Source: an archaeon (lineage in GTDB: Archaea; Asgardarchaeota; Thorarchaeia; Thorarchaeales; Thorarchaeaceae). Taken from it: 64,000 bases of DNA. Made by a program: the position numbers and the translations under genes. Under the pieces are notes generated by a model. It made no database searches. It had not been told where the DNA came from and was given only the letters and a program-made list of their open reading frames with translations. The stretch covers positions 16,849 to 80,848 of the forward strand of contig JAJRZD010000034.1 of the NCBI GenBank assembly GCA_024275415.1, written 5' to 3'. Positions 26,079 through 35,521 of the stretch are shown piece by piece. Within the stretch, counting starts at the first letter, position 1; every line of letters starts with the position of its first letter.

Positions 26079-26768
26079 ATGTCTGATGAACATCTTCAAA
26101 GGCAGAAAGAGCAGCTCATTTCTAGCTTGAAGGCTAGAGGATATTTGGTGTCTGACAAGGTCGAGAGGGCAATCCGTGCTGTACCCAGGGAAGAATTCGT
26201 ACATCCAGGCAATAGGAAACATGCGTATCGTGACAATCCCCTTTCGATTATGCATGGGCAAACGATATCTGCCCCTCATATGTGTGTCATCATGTGTGAG
26301 GGACTTGATTTAGATGAAGGAATGGTCGTATTGGATGTAGGGGCTGGTTCAGGTTATCACGCAGCATTGTGTGCCGAAATCGTTGCCCCGACAGACGCAA
26401 AACATCTCGGGCATGTCTATTCGGTTGAGATTGTGAAGGAGCTTGTTGAATTTGCCCGGGCAAATCTTGAGAGGTCTGGATACTCTGATAGAGTGACCAT
26501 TATTCATGGTGACGGTGGGCTTGGGCTAGAGCAATACGCTCCCTTTGACAGGATCCTTGTCGCTGCTGCTGCTCCGTCTGTCCCTGTTCCTCTTACTGAC
26601 CAGTTGAAACCCAATGGGATCATGCTGATACCAGTAGGCTCCCCAGGATTCTATCAAGAACTGATGCTCGTGAAGAAATCCGAAAGCGGTGACATCACCC
26701 AGAAAAGATGGGGTGGTGTGGCTTTTGTCCCCCTTACCGGGAAATTCGGTTATGACTCACATCGCTAG
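26079..26768 (+). CDS. pcm: Protein-L-isoaspartate O-methyltransferase
   Basis: About 229 residues. It has the Pcm hallmarks V-P-R-E-E-F-V-H-P near residue 36, N-P-L-S-I-M-H-G-Q-T-I-S-A-P-H-M and the SAM motif V-L-D-V-G-A-G-S-G-Y-H-A-A. It methylates isoaspartyl residues in aged proteins. The ORF opens at 26055, but the family length suggests ATG 26079. Its 3' end overlaps the convergent ribK by 12 bp. Confidence 0.92.
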   Translation: MSDEHLQRQKEQLISSLKARGYLVSDKVERAIRAVPREEFVHPGNRKHAYRDNPLSIMHGQTISAPHMCVIMCEGLDLDEGMVVLDVGAGSGYHAALCAEIVAPTDAKHLGHVYSVEIVKELVEFARANLERSGYSDRVTIIHGDGGLGLEQYAPFDRILVAAAAPSVPVPLTDQLKPNGIMLIPVGSPGFYQELMLVKKSESGDITQKRWGGVAFVPLTGKFGYDSHR

Positions 26769-27437
26769 ATGGAGCGGGATTATGGTAAGTGTGATAGGAT
26801 CCGAGTCTGTCAGCTTGAGCTTCTTTCTAATATTCACAGGCGCAATGATTTCAAGAATATCTTCGCTATGATGTGTCCGTTGGGCAATCACAATGGCTGC
26901 CTCTATCTTATCATTTACTATGGCTCTATAGCAGATGACATCACCAAATGTCCTACCTTCGTGAGTGAACCCGGTCACTACCTGAGGTGGAGTGTGTCGC
27001 ATTCGTCTTATTGCATGTCTTGCATCCTCAGTCGTTACTCTGATATTCAACGTACCGAGGAATGGTTCAAACCCAAGGGCCTTTTTGAAGCGCTCTGCAT
27101 AAACCTCAACATAATATGCCCCTTCTCCCAATCCCCCAACGACATAGCCTTGGATTTTAATCTCATCTTTTGGAGGTGCGAATGCAATCTCAAGCGTGCT
27201 GAACACCCGTTGCAGTTGATCTCTGCCTGTTTCTGTAATTCTGAGTTGCATCCCGTTTACAGTATGAGCACGCATGATATACCCCTCATTCACACAGTCG
27301 TTGATTCGCCGCGAGGCAGTTTGCTGACTGACACCGAGATCTTTCCCCAGATCGCTAGTCTTAAGCAATATGACATCGTGCAACGCACCATATTTTGCCA
27401 ATGACAACAAAGTGAACCATGTTTCAGGCCGAATCAT
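26757..27437 (-). CDS. ribK: CTP-dependent riboflavin kinase with HTH domain
   Basis: 226 residues. The N-terminal winged helix-turn-helix (about 1-80) has L-G-V-S-Q-Q-T-A-S-R-R-I-N. The C-terminal cradle-loop barrel of archaeal RibK has G-G-L-G-E-G-A-Y-Y-V...F-K-K-A-L-G-F-E-P-F-L-G-T-L-N and I-A-P-V-N-I-R-K-K-L-K-L. It makes FMN from riboflavin using CTP. The DNA-binding head could allow autoregulation. The gene lies 13 bp downstream of the translin gene on the same strand. Confidence 0.92.
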   Translation of the reverse strand: MIRPETWFTLLSLAKYGALHDVILLKTSDLGKDLGVSQQTASRRINDCVNEGYIMRAHTVNGMQLRITETGRDQLQRVFSTLEIAFAPPKDEIKIQGYVVGGLGEGAYYVEVYAERFKKALGFEPFLGTLNIRVTTEDARHAIRRMRHTPPQVVTGFTHEGRTFGDVICYRAIVNDKIEAAIVIAQRTHHSEDILEIIAPVNIRKKLKLTDSDPITLTIIPLHLAM

Positions 27438-27450
27438 CCATAACCTGCTC

Positions 27451-28098
27451 CTACGAAGAATCCTTTTGCTTCATTCGTTCTTCAAACTCGCTGAGTTCTT
27501 GCATCATCTTGTTCTGCCGCACAGCATTGGTGACATCTCCTCTGGTTCTCTCAATTAAGTTTCGTGCTATGTCGCATTTCCTTCTGAGATCTGGGATAAG
27601 TGCATTCGGGAAGTCGAACTCTTTCAGCCCCTCGAAAATGTGCTCCATCAACGCAAGTAATTCAGTGGACTTGTTGATATCATCACGCCTCAGGCTCTCT
27701 AGCACGGCCCTTCTGAGTTCCCCGATGGTGTCACCCATCCCCGATAGGTATGCTCTTGATGGGATGTCATACTCTGATGGTGTGGTGATCTCACCTCTCT
27801 CTAATATTGAAAGGACATTCGCAGCCTCTGCCAGCTCCTGAAATGCCGTATCTAGGATGTGCGATTTGAGCAAGTACTCACTCTCTGCAATCTCGGTCTT
27901 TACCTCCTCAATGATCGAGTTCGCTTCATCGAGGGCAATTTTAGCCAGTTCAAACTCTCCTCTATGGGACATCTTGATGGATTCTGAGCACTTCCTTACA
28001 GCCTTCCGCGCAAGAGGGAGTGCCTTCTCTCGGACAGCATCATCTTTCTCAATTTCCTCTCTAATCTTGCCTAATACGCTCTCAAAATCCATATCCAA
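27451..28098 (-). CDS. Translin-family RNA/ssDNA-binding protein
   Basis: 215-residue all-helical protein. The segment I-P-S-R-A-Y-L-S-G-M-G-D-T-I-G-E-L-R-R, then D-F-P-N-A-L-I-P-D-L-R-R-K-C-D-I-A-R-N-L-I-E-R-T-R-G-D is the translin/TRAX signature. In eukaryotes translin and TRAX form C3PO, an RNase that trims pre-tRNA fragments and passenger RNAs; archaeal translins form octamers. Acidic residues needed for the TRAX-type nuclease cannot be confirmed by eye. It directly abuts Taw1 with no gap. Confidence 0.87.
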   Translation of the reverse strand: MDMDFESVLGKIREEIEKDDAVREKALPLARKAVRKCSESIKMSHRGEFELAKIALDEANSIIEEVKTEIAESEYLLKSHILDTAFQELAEAANVLSILERGEITTPSEYDIPSRAYLSGMGDTIGELRRAVLESLRRDDINKSTELLALMEHIFEGLKEFDFPNALIPDLRRKCDIARNLIERTRGDVTNAVRQNKMMQELSEFEERMKQKDSS

Positions 28099-29097
28099 TC
28101 ACCGTTGTTCGTTCTCCAGTCGCTTTATGTGTTTTCCACGCGCCAATAATACTACTCTGCTCTCTGTTTGCTCGTCGACAAGATAGTACCCAGTCAATGA
28201 TGCAATTTTTTGTCCAAAGGCCCTGATTTCTGATTGCGGTGTGGCATTGTCTGGCGAGAGCCGTTCCCGTGAAAGGCCAATGTGCATGTAGCCCTTTACC
28301 TCTATGAAATCGGGCTCTCCAAGATTGATTAGTTTTGCATACTGTCGTATTCCATGCATGTTCCGTCCGGTAACCATCGTCAATCGGTTAACGGTTCGAC
28401 AATCTAGGGATTGCAGCATCTCCTGAGATTCTAACAGCTTTTCCCATGCATTCTTCACCCCTGGTTTTAGCAACTGGGAATGCACCTCCTTGTCAGGTGA
28501 TGCCAGTGTGATGTATAATTGGGTCGGGAGAGTGATGTCTGCGAGAACATCAGGACGTGTGCCATTAGTGACAAGAAATGATGTCATCCCACGTCGGTCT
28601 ATCTCTTCTATGAACTCACTTAAGAATGGATACAGGGTGGGCTCACCAGCCAAGGAAATCGCAACATGCTTTGGTTCTCGTGCTTCCAAATATTTGTCCT
28701 TTGGGACATTGGCTCCAGCATCCGGGTTATACCCTCCCAATGAACGAAGATTGGCCTTCAACGTTTCATCGAGAAGCTTTGTAGGTGACAGGACATCCTG
28801 AGATCCCACTACTGTCTGATTCCATCCGATACCAATATCCTTCGGAGTCACTCTCCAACAGAACTCACAGTTTTGCGTGCATTTGTCTACAACAGGGGTC
28901 ATCTGCAGGCATCGGTGCGATTCAATACCATAGAACTTTTGTTTGTAACATACATCTCCATGGAGAAGACTTTTTCTCTGCCACTGGCATGCTTTGAAAG
29001 CGCCTCTCACACCAAGTAAATGGTAACCCTGTTTTTCGAGCCTGTGTTTGAGTTCTTTTGGCAATTCCTCTGGCAATGTGACACTCACTTGGTGCAA
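28099..29097 (-). CDS. taw1: tRNA 4-demethylwyosine synthase Taw1 (TYW1)
   Basis: 332-residue radical-SAM enzyme. C-T-Q-N-C-E-F-C-W-R (Cys73, 77, 80) is the CxxxCxxC cluster motif, and three further cysteines (37, 50, 63) match the second cluster of TYW1. G-E-P-T-L-Y-P follows. It condenses pyruvate carbons with m1G37 of tRNA-Phe to make the tricyclic wyosine core. The substrate is made by Trm5, encoded nearby. The flavodoxin domain of eukaryotic TYW1 is absent, as in archaea. Confidence 0.93.
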   Translation of the reverse strand: MHQVSVTLPEELPKELKHRLEKQGYHLLGVRGAFKACQWQRKSLLHGDVCYKQKFYGIESHRCLQMTPVVDKCTQNCEFCWRVTPKDIGIGWNQTVVGSQDVLSPTKLLDETLKANLRSLGGYNPDAGANVPKDKYLEAREPKHVAISLAGEPTLYPFLSEFIEEIDRRGMTSFLVTNGTRPDVLADITLPTQLYITLASPDKEVHSQLLKPGVKNAWEKLLESQEMLQSLDCRTVNRLTMVTGRNMHGIRQYAKLINLGEPDFIEVKGYMHIGLSRERLSPDNATPQSEIRAFGQKIASLTGYYLVDEQTESRVVLLARGKHIKRLENEQR

Positions 29098-29120
29098 GAC
29101 TCCTTCGTGCTTATCAGCAT

Positions 29121-30365
29121 TTAGTCATGCCGTTGGAGCTTTCTCCCTAGTGATTCCTGATATCCCCACGACCCTGTGACCTTTTTCTTTCTTGCCAGCT
29201 CACCAAGCAATTGCCGTGTGCGTGTGTTCAATAATCCGGCAGGCATATTCTCCCACTCGCTTCCTGGAAGCGGCATGAACACATGGGCGTGAATCTTGGC
29301 ACCTAGGTTCACCAACTCTCTACACATCTGAAGGCTTGCGTCAACGTCATCTTGACATTCAAAGGGTAAACCAAAGATCATGTCCACATGCGGGATGAAC
29401 CCAGCATCTCTTGCGACCTCTACCGCATTCACTCCCTCCTGAACAGTGTGGTGTCTATTCGCCTGTAGAAGGATCCTGTCACTACCTGACTGCAACCCGA
29501 TTTGCAGGGTTCTATTGGATACATATCTGCGGACCATCTCCAGTAACTCATGCGTGACAAACTCAGGTCTGACCTCTGAAGGGAATGAGCCAAAGAAAAC
29601 ATCAATCCCAGTTGCTGCGGTCACATTCTTCAGGAGCCTCTCAAGTTTCTCGGGTTCAGCCTTTCGTCCTCTCCCGCCATAACACAACGCATTAGGCGAC
29701 AGGAACCATGTTCTCTCGAAACCCTTTTCCCTTACAGCTCTCTTTAGCCATCGGGTCACCGACTCCACACCTCTGTGTCGCACGACTCCCCCTGTAAGAA
29801 ACGGCGTTGCACAGAACTTGCACCTGAAGGGGCATCCCCTTGTCACCTCGACTGGACCAACAATGTTCAATCCGATCGCGAAAGGGGGATATTTGTCCAG
29901 CACTACTCGTTCGAGTTCTCTTGGGGCTGGGAATACGTGGCTGTCTTGTCCGACGATACCCGGTATTGTTGTGGGATCCCTATCGTTATCCATGTGCCAT
30001 AGAAACTCCCTGAATATGGATTCTCCCTCACCAATTGCAACGTAGTCAAATCCAATGTCTAAAAGTTCCCCTGGTCTTGAACTGGCATGAGGTCCACCTG
30101 CAATCATGACAACATCTTTCCCAAAGCGCCCTCTGGTCGTCTGTAATTCCTCTTTCACCCTGTCCAGCTGGGTACTCATCACCGAATGAGCTACAATCAC
30201 ACTCCCCTGCTTGAGGCCTTGTTCGATCGCGCGCTCAATAGAACCAATGGGTGCAATAACCTTGATATGCGTCAGCCGTGGATCCGTTTCGATAGAACCC
30301 AGCAAGGCTGCTATACTATATCTTGATGTAGAATGTGCACGGAAGATTAGAGAATGCAGTCCCAA
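29121..30365 (-). CDS. B12-binding-type radical SAM protein
   Basis: 414 residues. The N-terminal cobalamin-binding-like Rossmann domain has I-A-G-G-P-H-A-S-S-R-P-G-E near residue 88 and I-G-E-G-E. The radical SAM core has T-R-G-C-P-F-R-C-K-F-C (CxxxCxxC). It belongs to the large methyltransferase/cyclase-like B12-SAM group (an archaeal TIGR04013-type member, by recall). Substrate unknown. It lies 23 bp upstream of taw1 on the same strand, so a tRNA-modification role is possible but unproven. Confidence 0.75.
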   Translation of the reverse strand: MGLHSLIFRAHSTSRYSIAALLGSIETDPRLTHIKVIAPIGSIERAIEQGLKQGSVIVAHSVMSTQLDRVKEELQTTRGRFGKDVVMIAGGPHASSRPGELLDIGFDYVAIGEGESIFREFLWHMDNDRDPTTIPGIVGQDSHVFPAPRELERVVLDKYPPFAIGLNIVGPVEVTRGCPFRCKFCATPFLTGGVVRHRGVESVTRWLKRAVREKGFERTWFLSPNALCYGGRGRKAEPEKLERLLKNVTAATGIDVFFGSFPSEVRPEFVTHELLEMVRRYVSNRTLQIGLQSGSDRILLQANRHHTVQEGVNAVEVARDAGFIPHVDMIFGLPFECQDDVDASLQMCRELVNLGAKIHAHVFMPLPGSEWENMPAGLLNTRTRQLLGELARKKKVTGSWGYQESLGRKLQRHD

Positions 30366-30382
30366 TCGTCACACGCGCACTA

Positions 30383-30973
30383 TTATTCAACTACTTTTTC
30401 AGTCACACCGTCCTTTGTGACTACCAGCACGCGAATTGCTCCACCGGACTGGACATCTCTTTCAATGCCAGCTCGGACTGCATTCACAGCAATCCCTTCT
30501 GCATCTTTGACGGTGAGGTTCGGTCGGTAGTCCTTCTCCAGCACCCCATAGGCAGTTCTTACACCAGTGCCTGTGGCAGTGAACTCATCAGGTATCAGCG
30601 AACCTCCCATATCAAGGGTATAAAGGGCTGGTCCATCCTTGTCCACGCCTACAATGACCGTCTGAACATAAAGCGGCATGAAACGGCGTGCGTAAAGTGT
30701 GTTTGCTACCATCTTGGACAGGGCCTTTACTGTGATTGGTTTCTTGTTGTCTAGCTCATAGAGCCTGATCTGTGCCCTGAGCCGGTTGACCAGCATCTGG
30801 TAATCTGAGGTCAGACCAGCCGATGCCAACACTATCGTGTCTGTAAGTTTGAAGGCTTTCACTCCCTTGTTGGTGAGAACCAACGTTCCCCAACTAACGA
30901 GCGAGTCGGTGGCCACCACTGTTCCGTCCGTACACTTTATTCCTACTACTGTAGCACCTGTGGGTAGACTCAT
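30383..30973 (-). CDS. Proteasome beta-type subunit lacking the catalytic Thr1
   Basis: Ntn-hydrolase-fold beta subunit, about 196 residues. The segment M-S-L-P-T-G then A-T-V-V-G-I-K-C-T-D-G-T-V-V-A-T-D aligns with T-T-T-V-G-I...A-T-D of active subunits. Asp17 is conserved, but position 1 is Ala (codon GCT) instead of the nucleophile Thr. The subunit should therefore be catalytically inactive, like eukaryotic beta3, beta4, beta6 and beta7. The frame is open to a TTG at 31030; a TTTTAAAA box at 31034-31041 and GGAGG upstream favour ATG 30973, giving a six-residue leader before position 1. Another, active beta subunit must exist elsewhere if this reading is right. Confidence 0.85.
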   Translation of the reverse strand: MSLPTGATVVGIKCTDGTVVATDSLVSWGTLVLTNKGVKAFKLTDTIVLASAGLTSDYQMLVNRLRAQIRLYELDNKKPITVKALSKMVANTLYARRFMPLYVQTVIVGVDKDGPALYTLDMGGSLIPDEFTATGTGVRTAYGVLEKDYRPNLTVKDAEGIAVNAVRAGIERDVQSGGAIRVLVVTKDGVTEKVVE

Positions 30974-31033
30974 CTTTGGCCCAATCCTCCGTGGAGAATA
31001 TTTCTCTAGTACCACGCCCAAATCTTTCAATCC

Positions 31034-31041
31034 TTTTAAAA
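31034..31041 (-). promoter_or_regulatory. TATA box candidate for the proteasome beta gene
   Basis: TTTTAAAA, about 65 bp upstream of the ATG at 30973. The expected transcript start near 31010 excludes the TTG start at 31030. Confidence 0.45.
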
Positions 31042-31170
31042 GATATGACTTGTACGCCTTTTCAGCGAGTTCTTATCTTTGTACTTTTATTGACTTTACA
31101 TGTGCCGATACAATAGTTTCTAAAAGATGTCCGATGAACTGACAGATGCCTCCTCGAGAGTGATGATACT

Positions 31171-32250
31171 GTGAGCGCATTGAATCCCTTCAAAAGAATC
31201 CCGACCATAATGCGGGCAGAAGAGATTGTTGAATACGCTCACAGCAGATCTGTCAAGGTCAGTGTGAAAAGCTCGAGGATGATTGAGAAAGTCGAAAGAG
31301 CAAGGATTCGCGAGGTAGCCAGACTTCAAGAGTTCTCACGCAATGTAAAGACCAAACTCAGGGACGCAGTAGAGGAGTTCCCCAGTATCGACCGGCTCCA
31401 TCCATTCTATCTCGAACTCACTGATATCCTTGTGGGAATTGATAGGCTAAAACAGGCCCTTGGTGCTATTTACAACTGTATCCCCCCTATCGAGGAGATA
31501 ACCCGCACCCATCTTGAGGCACTCAAGCTTGGACAAGATTACAAACAATTGAAGCGTACCCGCAGTGCTGCCAAGGGACGGATATCTTCTATCATACGCG
31601 GTACTGCTGACAACCTAGATTTTATTATTGAAGCCAAGAAAAAGCTTGCAACGCTACCAGGTATCCTTCCAAACTCTCCAACCATCGTCTGTGCTGGGTT
31701 TCCGAATGTTGGCAAATCGACGCTGGTGAGGACCGTTTCTACTGCCGAGCCCGAAATCGCATACTACCCTTTCACCACAAAACGTGTCATCCTAGGTCAC
31801 CTCAAGGTACGTGACTATAGGGTGCAGATTGTTGACACACCAGGGCTACTAGATAGACCCATGAGCAAGCGAAACGATATTGAGCGACAGGCGGTCACGG
31901 CTCTGAAGTACCTCGCTCATGTCATCATATTCATGCTTGATCCTTCTGAGGCATGTGGTTGGTCGATGGATGACCAACTCAATCTGCTCAGGGAAGTCCA
32001 ACGGATGTTCCCAATAATCCCGATTCTTATCACGCTTAACAAGACCGATATCACTCCTCCTGACAAACTGGCTGAGGCACGGAGGGCAGTGCCAAATGCC
32101 TACGAGATCAATGCTATTGATGGTACTGGAGTGGATGTCCTATTACAGGATGCTGTTGAGGAGGTCGACCTCGTTTCTCTTCAGGAAGAGATTGACGAAC
32201 ACATCGGGTCATTGACCGGAAGAGAATCCAATACCTTTGACCGTGATTAA
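31171..32250 (+). CDS. Nog1-like OBG-family GTPase
   Basis: 359 residues. N-terminal M-S-A-L-N-P-F-K-R-I-P-T and a helical bundle match the Nog1 N-terminal domain. The G domain has G-F-P-N-V-G-K-S-T (G1, about 178), D-T-P-G-L-L-D-R-P (G3) and N-K-T-D (G4). In eukaryotes Nog1 acts in 60S subunit maturation; archaeal members lack the C-terminal extension, as here. GTG start. The last 42 bp overlap the convergent rtcA. Confidence 0.9.
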   Translation: MSALNPFKRIPTIMRAEEIVEYAHSRSVKVSVKSSRMIEKVERARIREVARLQEFSRNVKTKLRDAVEEFPSIDRLHPFYLELTDILVGIDRLKQALGAIYNCIPPIEEITRTHLEALKLGQDYKQLKRTRSAAKGRISSIIRGTADNLDFIIEAKKKLATLPGILPNSPTIVCAGFPNVGKSTLVRTVSTAEPEIAYYPFTTKRVILGHLKVRDYRVQIVDTPGLLDRPMSKRNDIERQAVTALKYLAHVIIFMLDPSEACGWSMDDQLNLLREVQRMFPIIPILITLNKTDITPPDKLAEARRAVPNAYEINAIDGTGVDVLLQDAVEEVDLVSLQEEIDEHIGSLTGRESNTFDRD

Positions 32251-33294
32251 ACCTGTACTACCAGGTGCCCCTTCAAGAGCAATGTCAACATCAAGGATTC
32301 TCTTTGCAGCCCAGATGTTTGTTTCAAGGTGAGATGTTATCCTAGTCACTCCTATCTTGCTTACTCCCTTTGCAAGCACAACATATGGGACTAGCATGTC
32401 CGCAATATGAGAATCCACTGCCCTCCTTGTTTCCAACTCATCAATCAGTTTCGATGCAGCTTCGACACCAACCTCCTCAGCACGTTTTCCCCTTGATCCC
32501 AGCAAATCCGCTCCAACCCGCAGCCCCTTTTCCGACTCTGCCCAAAGAACAATCCCGCTTCCAGGACCCAAGTGTGGATCACTATTTCGAGGATAGGACT
32601 CTCTAACAATAGTGTCTATGGGCAGACCTTTTTTCACAAGGACTCGCTCAGCCGCTTTTGCTTGGCGATCTGCAATATGCGAAGGAAGCCTGACGCAATG
32701 TGATATCCCTGAGATTCCCTTCAGACGACCGAATTCCACAAGATCAACATTTGAGATACTATCACAAGGTGTGATGCCCACAGAAACTAGCCCTCCTCCC
32801 TTTGGATAATGTCCTCTTCTTCTCATGACGATTTCCACATCAGGCCCCATCCTCCTAATGATTGGCAAGAATACCTCTTGCACATAATCGATAGGGGGGC
32901 TCCACGACACATCAGTGCCTCCTTTCAATTCGAGTCTGATTGTCCCTCCTGACAGAATGGCTGGAGGAAGGACAGCCTGTAGGAGTAATGATATCGACCC
33001 CGCTGTACCAATATCATACCTGAATCTCCCACTGGCTCTCTCAGAAGGGATAAACTCAATCTCGGTGCTACCCTCTTTAAGCCCTCTCACCTTTGCGTTC
33101 ACTAGTTGAGCGGTCAGGTCTATAGATGCCATGTGCTGACGTTTCAGCCCTGGCTTTGGTCTTCCTGCACGAATCTTCGTTATCCGTACGGGTTTGAGTG
33201 TCAGAGCAGATAGGGAAACAGATGTTCGAAGAATCTGTCCGCCACCTTCTCCGTATGAACCGTCAATCTCGATCATTTCATTGAAACCTGCCAT
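32209..33294 (-). CDS. rtcA: RNA 3'-terminal phosphate cyclase
   Basis: 361 residues. It opens M-I-E-I-D-G-S-Y-G-E-G-G-G-Q-I-L-R-T-S-V-S (residues 7-27), the RtcA signature, with R-P-K-P-G-L-K-R-Q-H and A-G-S-I-S-L-L-L-Q. It converts RNA 3'-phosphates to 2',3'-cyclic phosphates via an adenylated enzyme. Its products are the substrate type used in tRNA-splicing ligation by RtcB, of interest beside intron-bearing tRNA genes. Divergent from nadM, 67 bp apart. Confidence 0.93.
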   Translation of the reverse strand: MAGFNEMIEIDGSYGEGGGQILRTSVSLSALTLKPVRITKIRAGRPKPGLKRQHMASIDLTAQLVNAKVRGLKEGSTEIEFIPSERASGRFRYDIGTAGSISLLLQAVLPPAILSGGTIRLELKGGTDVSWSPPIDYVQEVFLPIIRRMGPDVEIVMRRRGHYPKGGGLVSVGITPCDSISNVDLVEFGRLKGISGISHCVRLPSHIADRQAKAAERVLVKKGLPIDTIVRESYPRNSDPHLGPGSGIVLWAESEKGLRVGADLLGSRGKRAEEVGVEAASKLIDELETRRAVDSHIADMLVPYVVLAKGVSKIGVTRITSHLETNIWAAKRILDVDIALEGAPGSTGLITVKGIGFSSGQ

Positions 33295-33361
33295 TGTAGG
33301 AGTAACCTTGCTGGTTAAGAATCCTTATTTACTACCTATTCTTCTGACTTGGGCGATAGCG

Positions 33362-33886
33362 ATGCGTTCTATATTCATTGGAAGATTCCAACCATTTCAT
33401 CTAGGACATCTTCACACCATAAAGCAGATTATTGACAAAGGAGAGTCACTCATCATTGCAATTGGCAGCTCCCAGCACTCTCACACACCCAACAACCCGT
33501 TCACGGGGGGAGAACGAGTGATGATGATCAAGCGTGTACTTATGGACGAAAACATACCACTGGAACGAGTTGATATAGTTCCCATCAGTGACATCAACAT
33601 CAATCCCTTATGGATTGCCCATCTCAAGACATACGTTCCCTATTTTGACAAGGCATACTCGCACAACACCCTTGTCCAACGGCTCTTCAGAGATGCTGGC
33701 ATCAAACTTGATGAAACCGCACTCCTGGAACGCACCTCCTACAGCGCAAACCACATTCGCGACCTTATCCGATGGGGCAATGATGAATGGAAAACACTGG
33801 TTCCGCCTGCTGTGGTAGAGATTATGGAGGAATACGAACTTGACCAACGAATTCGGGATGTGGGGAACAATACCACCAAACGATAG
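33362..33886 (+). CDS. nadM: Nicotinamide-nucleotide adenylyltransferase (archaeal)
   Basis: 174 residues beginning M-R-S-I-F-I-G-R-F-Q-P-F-H-L-G-H, the nucleotidyltransferase HxGH signature, with S-Y-S-A-N-H-I-R-D-L-I-R (the ISSTxxR-like site) near the C-terminus. It makes NAD from NMN and ATP. nadC, an earlier step of the same pathway, is at 58.5 kb. An upstream extension to 33194 overlaps rtcA and is not part of the gene. Confidence 0.93.
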   Translation: MRSIFIGRFQPFHLGHLHTIKQIIDKGESLIIAIGSSQHSHTPNNPFTGGERVMMIKRVLMDENIPLERVDIVPISDININPLWIAHLKTYVPYFDKAYSHNTLVQRLFRDAGIKLDETALLERTSYSANHIRDLIRWGNDEWKTLVPPAVVEIMEEYELDQRIRDVGNNTTKR

Positions 33887-34036
33887 GTTGCCTACAGCAG
33901 ACTTTAAATAAGAACCACATGGACACATAACTTGGTGAACGTTATGCTAGGTGATTGCGTTCCGAATACCCACTAGTCTGATTTTCTGTCCTAGCCGATT
34001 CCAGATTACTCAGAACAAAGCAAGTGAGAAGATACT

Positions 34037-35521
34037 ATGAGCGGTCGTGACGAGAAACCCGACACAAAACAGGTCATTTTCAACATCAGCAAAGAACATA
34101 ATTTTCCCGAGTGGTACAGTGAGATCTGCAAGGTTGCTGAACTGGCTGACATCCGTTATAATGTCAAGGGGTTCACACCGTTCTTGCCTTGGAGCATGAT
34201 GTCCATGAACCTTATGTTCGACTATCTCGAAGCAAACCTTCAAGAGAAGGGGCATCTGCCCATGTTATTTCCAACTGTGATTCCTGAAAGCAATCTGACC
34301 AAGGAAGCAGAACATGTAGAAGGCTTCACTCCTCAAGTCTTCTGGATTAGAGAGATTGGCGATGGACAGAAATTGGAAGAAGCACTCGCATTGAGACCTA
34401 CTAGTGAAACTGCGATATATCCCATGTACTCACTATGGGTTCGAAGCTGGCGAGATTTGCCAATGAAAAGATATCAGCGTTGCACGGTGTTCCGATCAGA
34501 AGTCAAGAGTACACGACCATTCCTCCGAGGAAGGGAGTTCCTATGGATTGAAAGCCACAATGTCTTTGCTACTCATCAAGATGCATTGAATCAGGTAATG
34601 GAAGACCTCGAAATCACAAAGGAAGTGGTCACAGGCGATTTTGGTATCCCTGTCATGGTGTTCAAACGAACTCAATGGGACAAATTCCCAGGAGGTCTCA
34701 ATACCTATGCAGCTGACACCCTTATGCCTGATGGAAAAGTGATTCAATTGCCATCCACTCATGACTTAGGTGACAATTTTGCAAGAGCTTTTGATGTTAA
34801 GTATCTCAACGAAGAGAACGAGATGGTGTATGCTTGGCAGACATGCTATGGGCCTGCCATATCACGAATCTACGGTGCGATGATTTCAATCCACGGGGAT
34901 GACAAGGGTCTCAGGATTCCCTATAAGATTGCACCCTATCAGGTCGTCATCGTGCCAATCTTCAAGGACAAGACCAAGGATGAAGTTATGAAGTATTGCA
35001 GGAACATCGAGAAGACCCTCCGGAAAGCTGGCATCCGTGTACACCTTGATGACACTGATCAGACACCAGGATGGAAATTCAACTTCTGGGAAATGAAGGG
35101 GGTTCCCATCAGGATTGAAGCTGGTCCTCGAGACCTCAAGGAGAAAAAAGTTGTAGCACTACGCAGGGACACGATGGAACGAGAGAGTTTCGACCTTACA
35201 TCTCTCAAGAAGAGGATTCCCAAGCTTGGCGGGGCGATTGATGCCAACCTTCGTTCGATTGCCGAATCCAAGTTTGAGGGCCTTATTGTTGATGCCGATT
35301 CAATAGGCGCCATCGAGGATGCTCTCAGCAACGGGAAAATCGCGCGGGTGCCATTCTGTACCACCGAGATGGAAGGTCAGGGATGCGGCGACGAAATCAA
35401 AGATCGGACGGGTGGAGAGGTTCGCGGTACTAGGATTGACATTGACGACCCTCTCGTTGGAGTTTGTGTTGTATGTGGCAAGGCAGCAAGTGAAATGGTC
35501 TATGTTGCACGCTCCTACTAG
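34037..35521 (+). CDS. proS: Prolyl-tRNA synthetase (archaeal/eukaryotic type)
   Basis: 494-residue class II synthetase without the bacterial editing insertion. Motif 2 is R-C-T-V-F-R-S-E...R-P-F-L-R-G-R-E-F-L-W, and motif 3-like T-C-Y-G-P-A-I-S-R follows. Then come the anticodon-binding domain (P-Y-Q-V-V-I-V-P-I-F) and a C-terminal zinc-type domain with C-G-D-E...C-V-V-C-G. Length and domain order match archaeal ProRS. Confidence 0.95.
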   Translation: MSGRDEKPDTKQVIFNISKEHNFPEWYSEICKVAELADIRYNVKGFTPFLPWSMMSMNLMFDYLEANLQEKGHLPMLFPTVIPESNLTKEAEHVEGFTPQVFWIREIGDGQKLEEALALRPTSETAIYPMYSLWVRSWRDLPMKRYQRCTVFRSEVKSTRPFLRGREFLWIESHNVFATHQDALNQVMEDLEITKEVVTGDFGIPVMVFKRTQWDKFPGGLNTYAADTLMPDGKVIQLPSTHDLGDNFARAFDVKYLNEENEMVYAWQTCYGPAISRIYGAMISIHGDDKGLRIPYKIAPYQVVIVPIFKDKTKDEVMKYCRNIEKTLRKAGIRVHLDDTDQTPGWKFNFWEMKGVPIRIEAGPRDLKEKKVVALRRDTMERESFDLTSLKKRIPKLGGAIDANLRSIAESKFEGLIVDADSIGAIEDALSNGKIARVPFCTTEMEGQGCGDEIKDRTGGEVRGTRIDIDDPLVGVCVVCGKAASEMVYVARSY

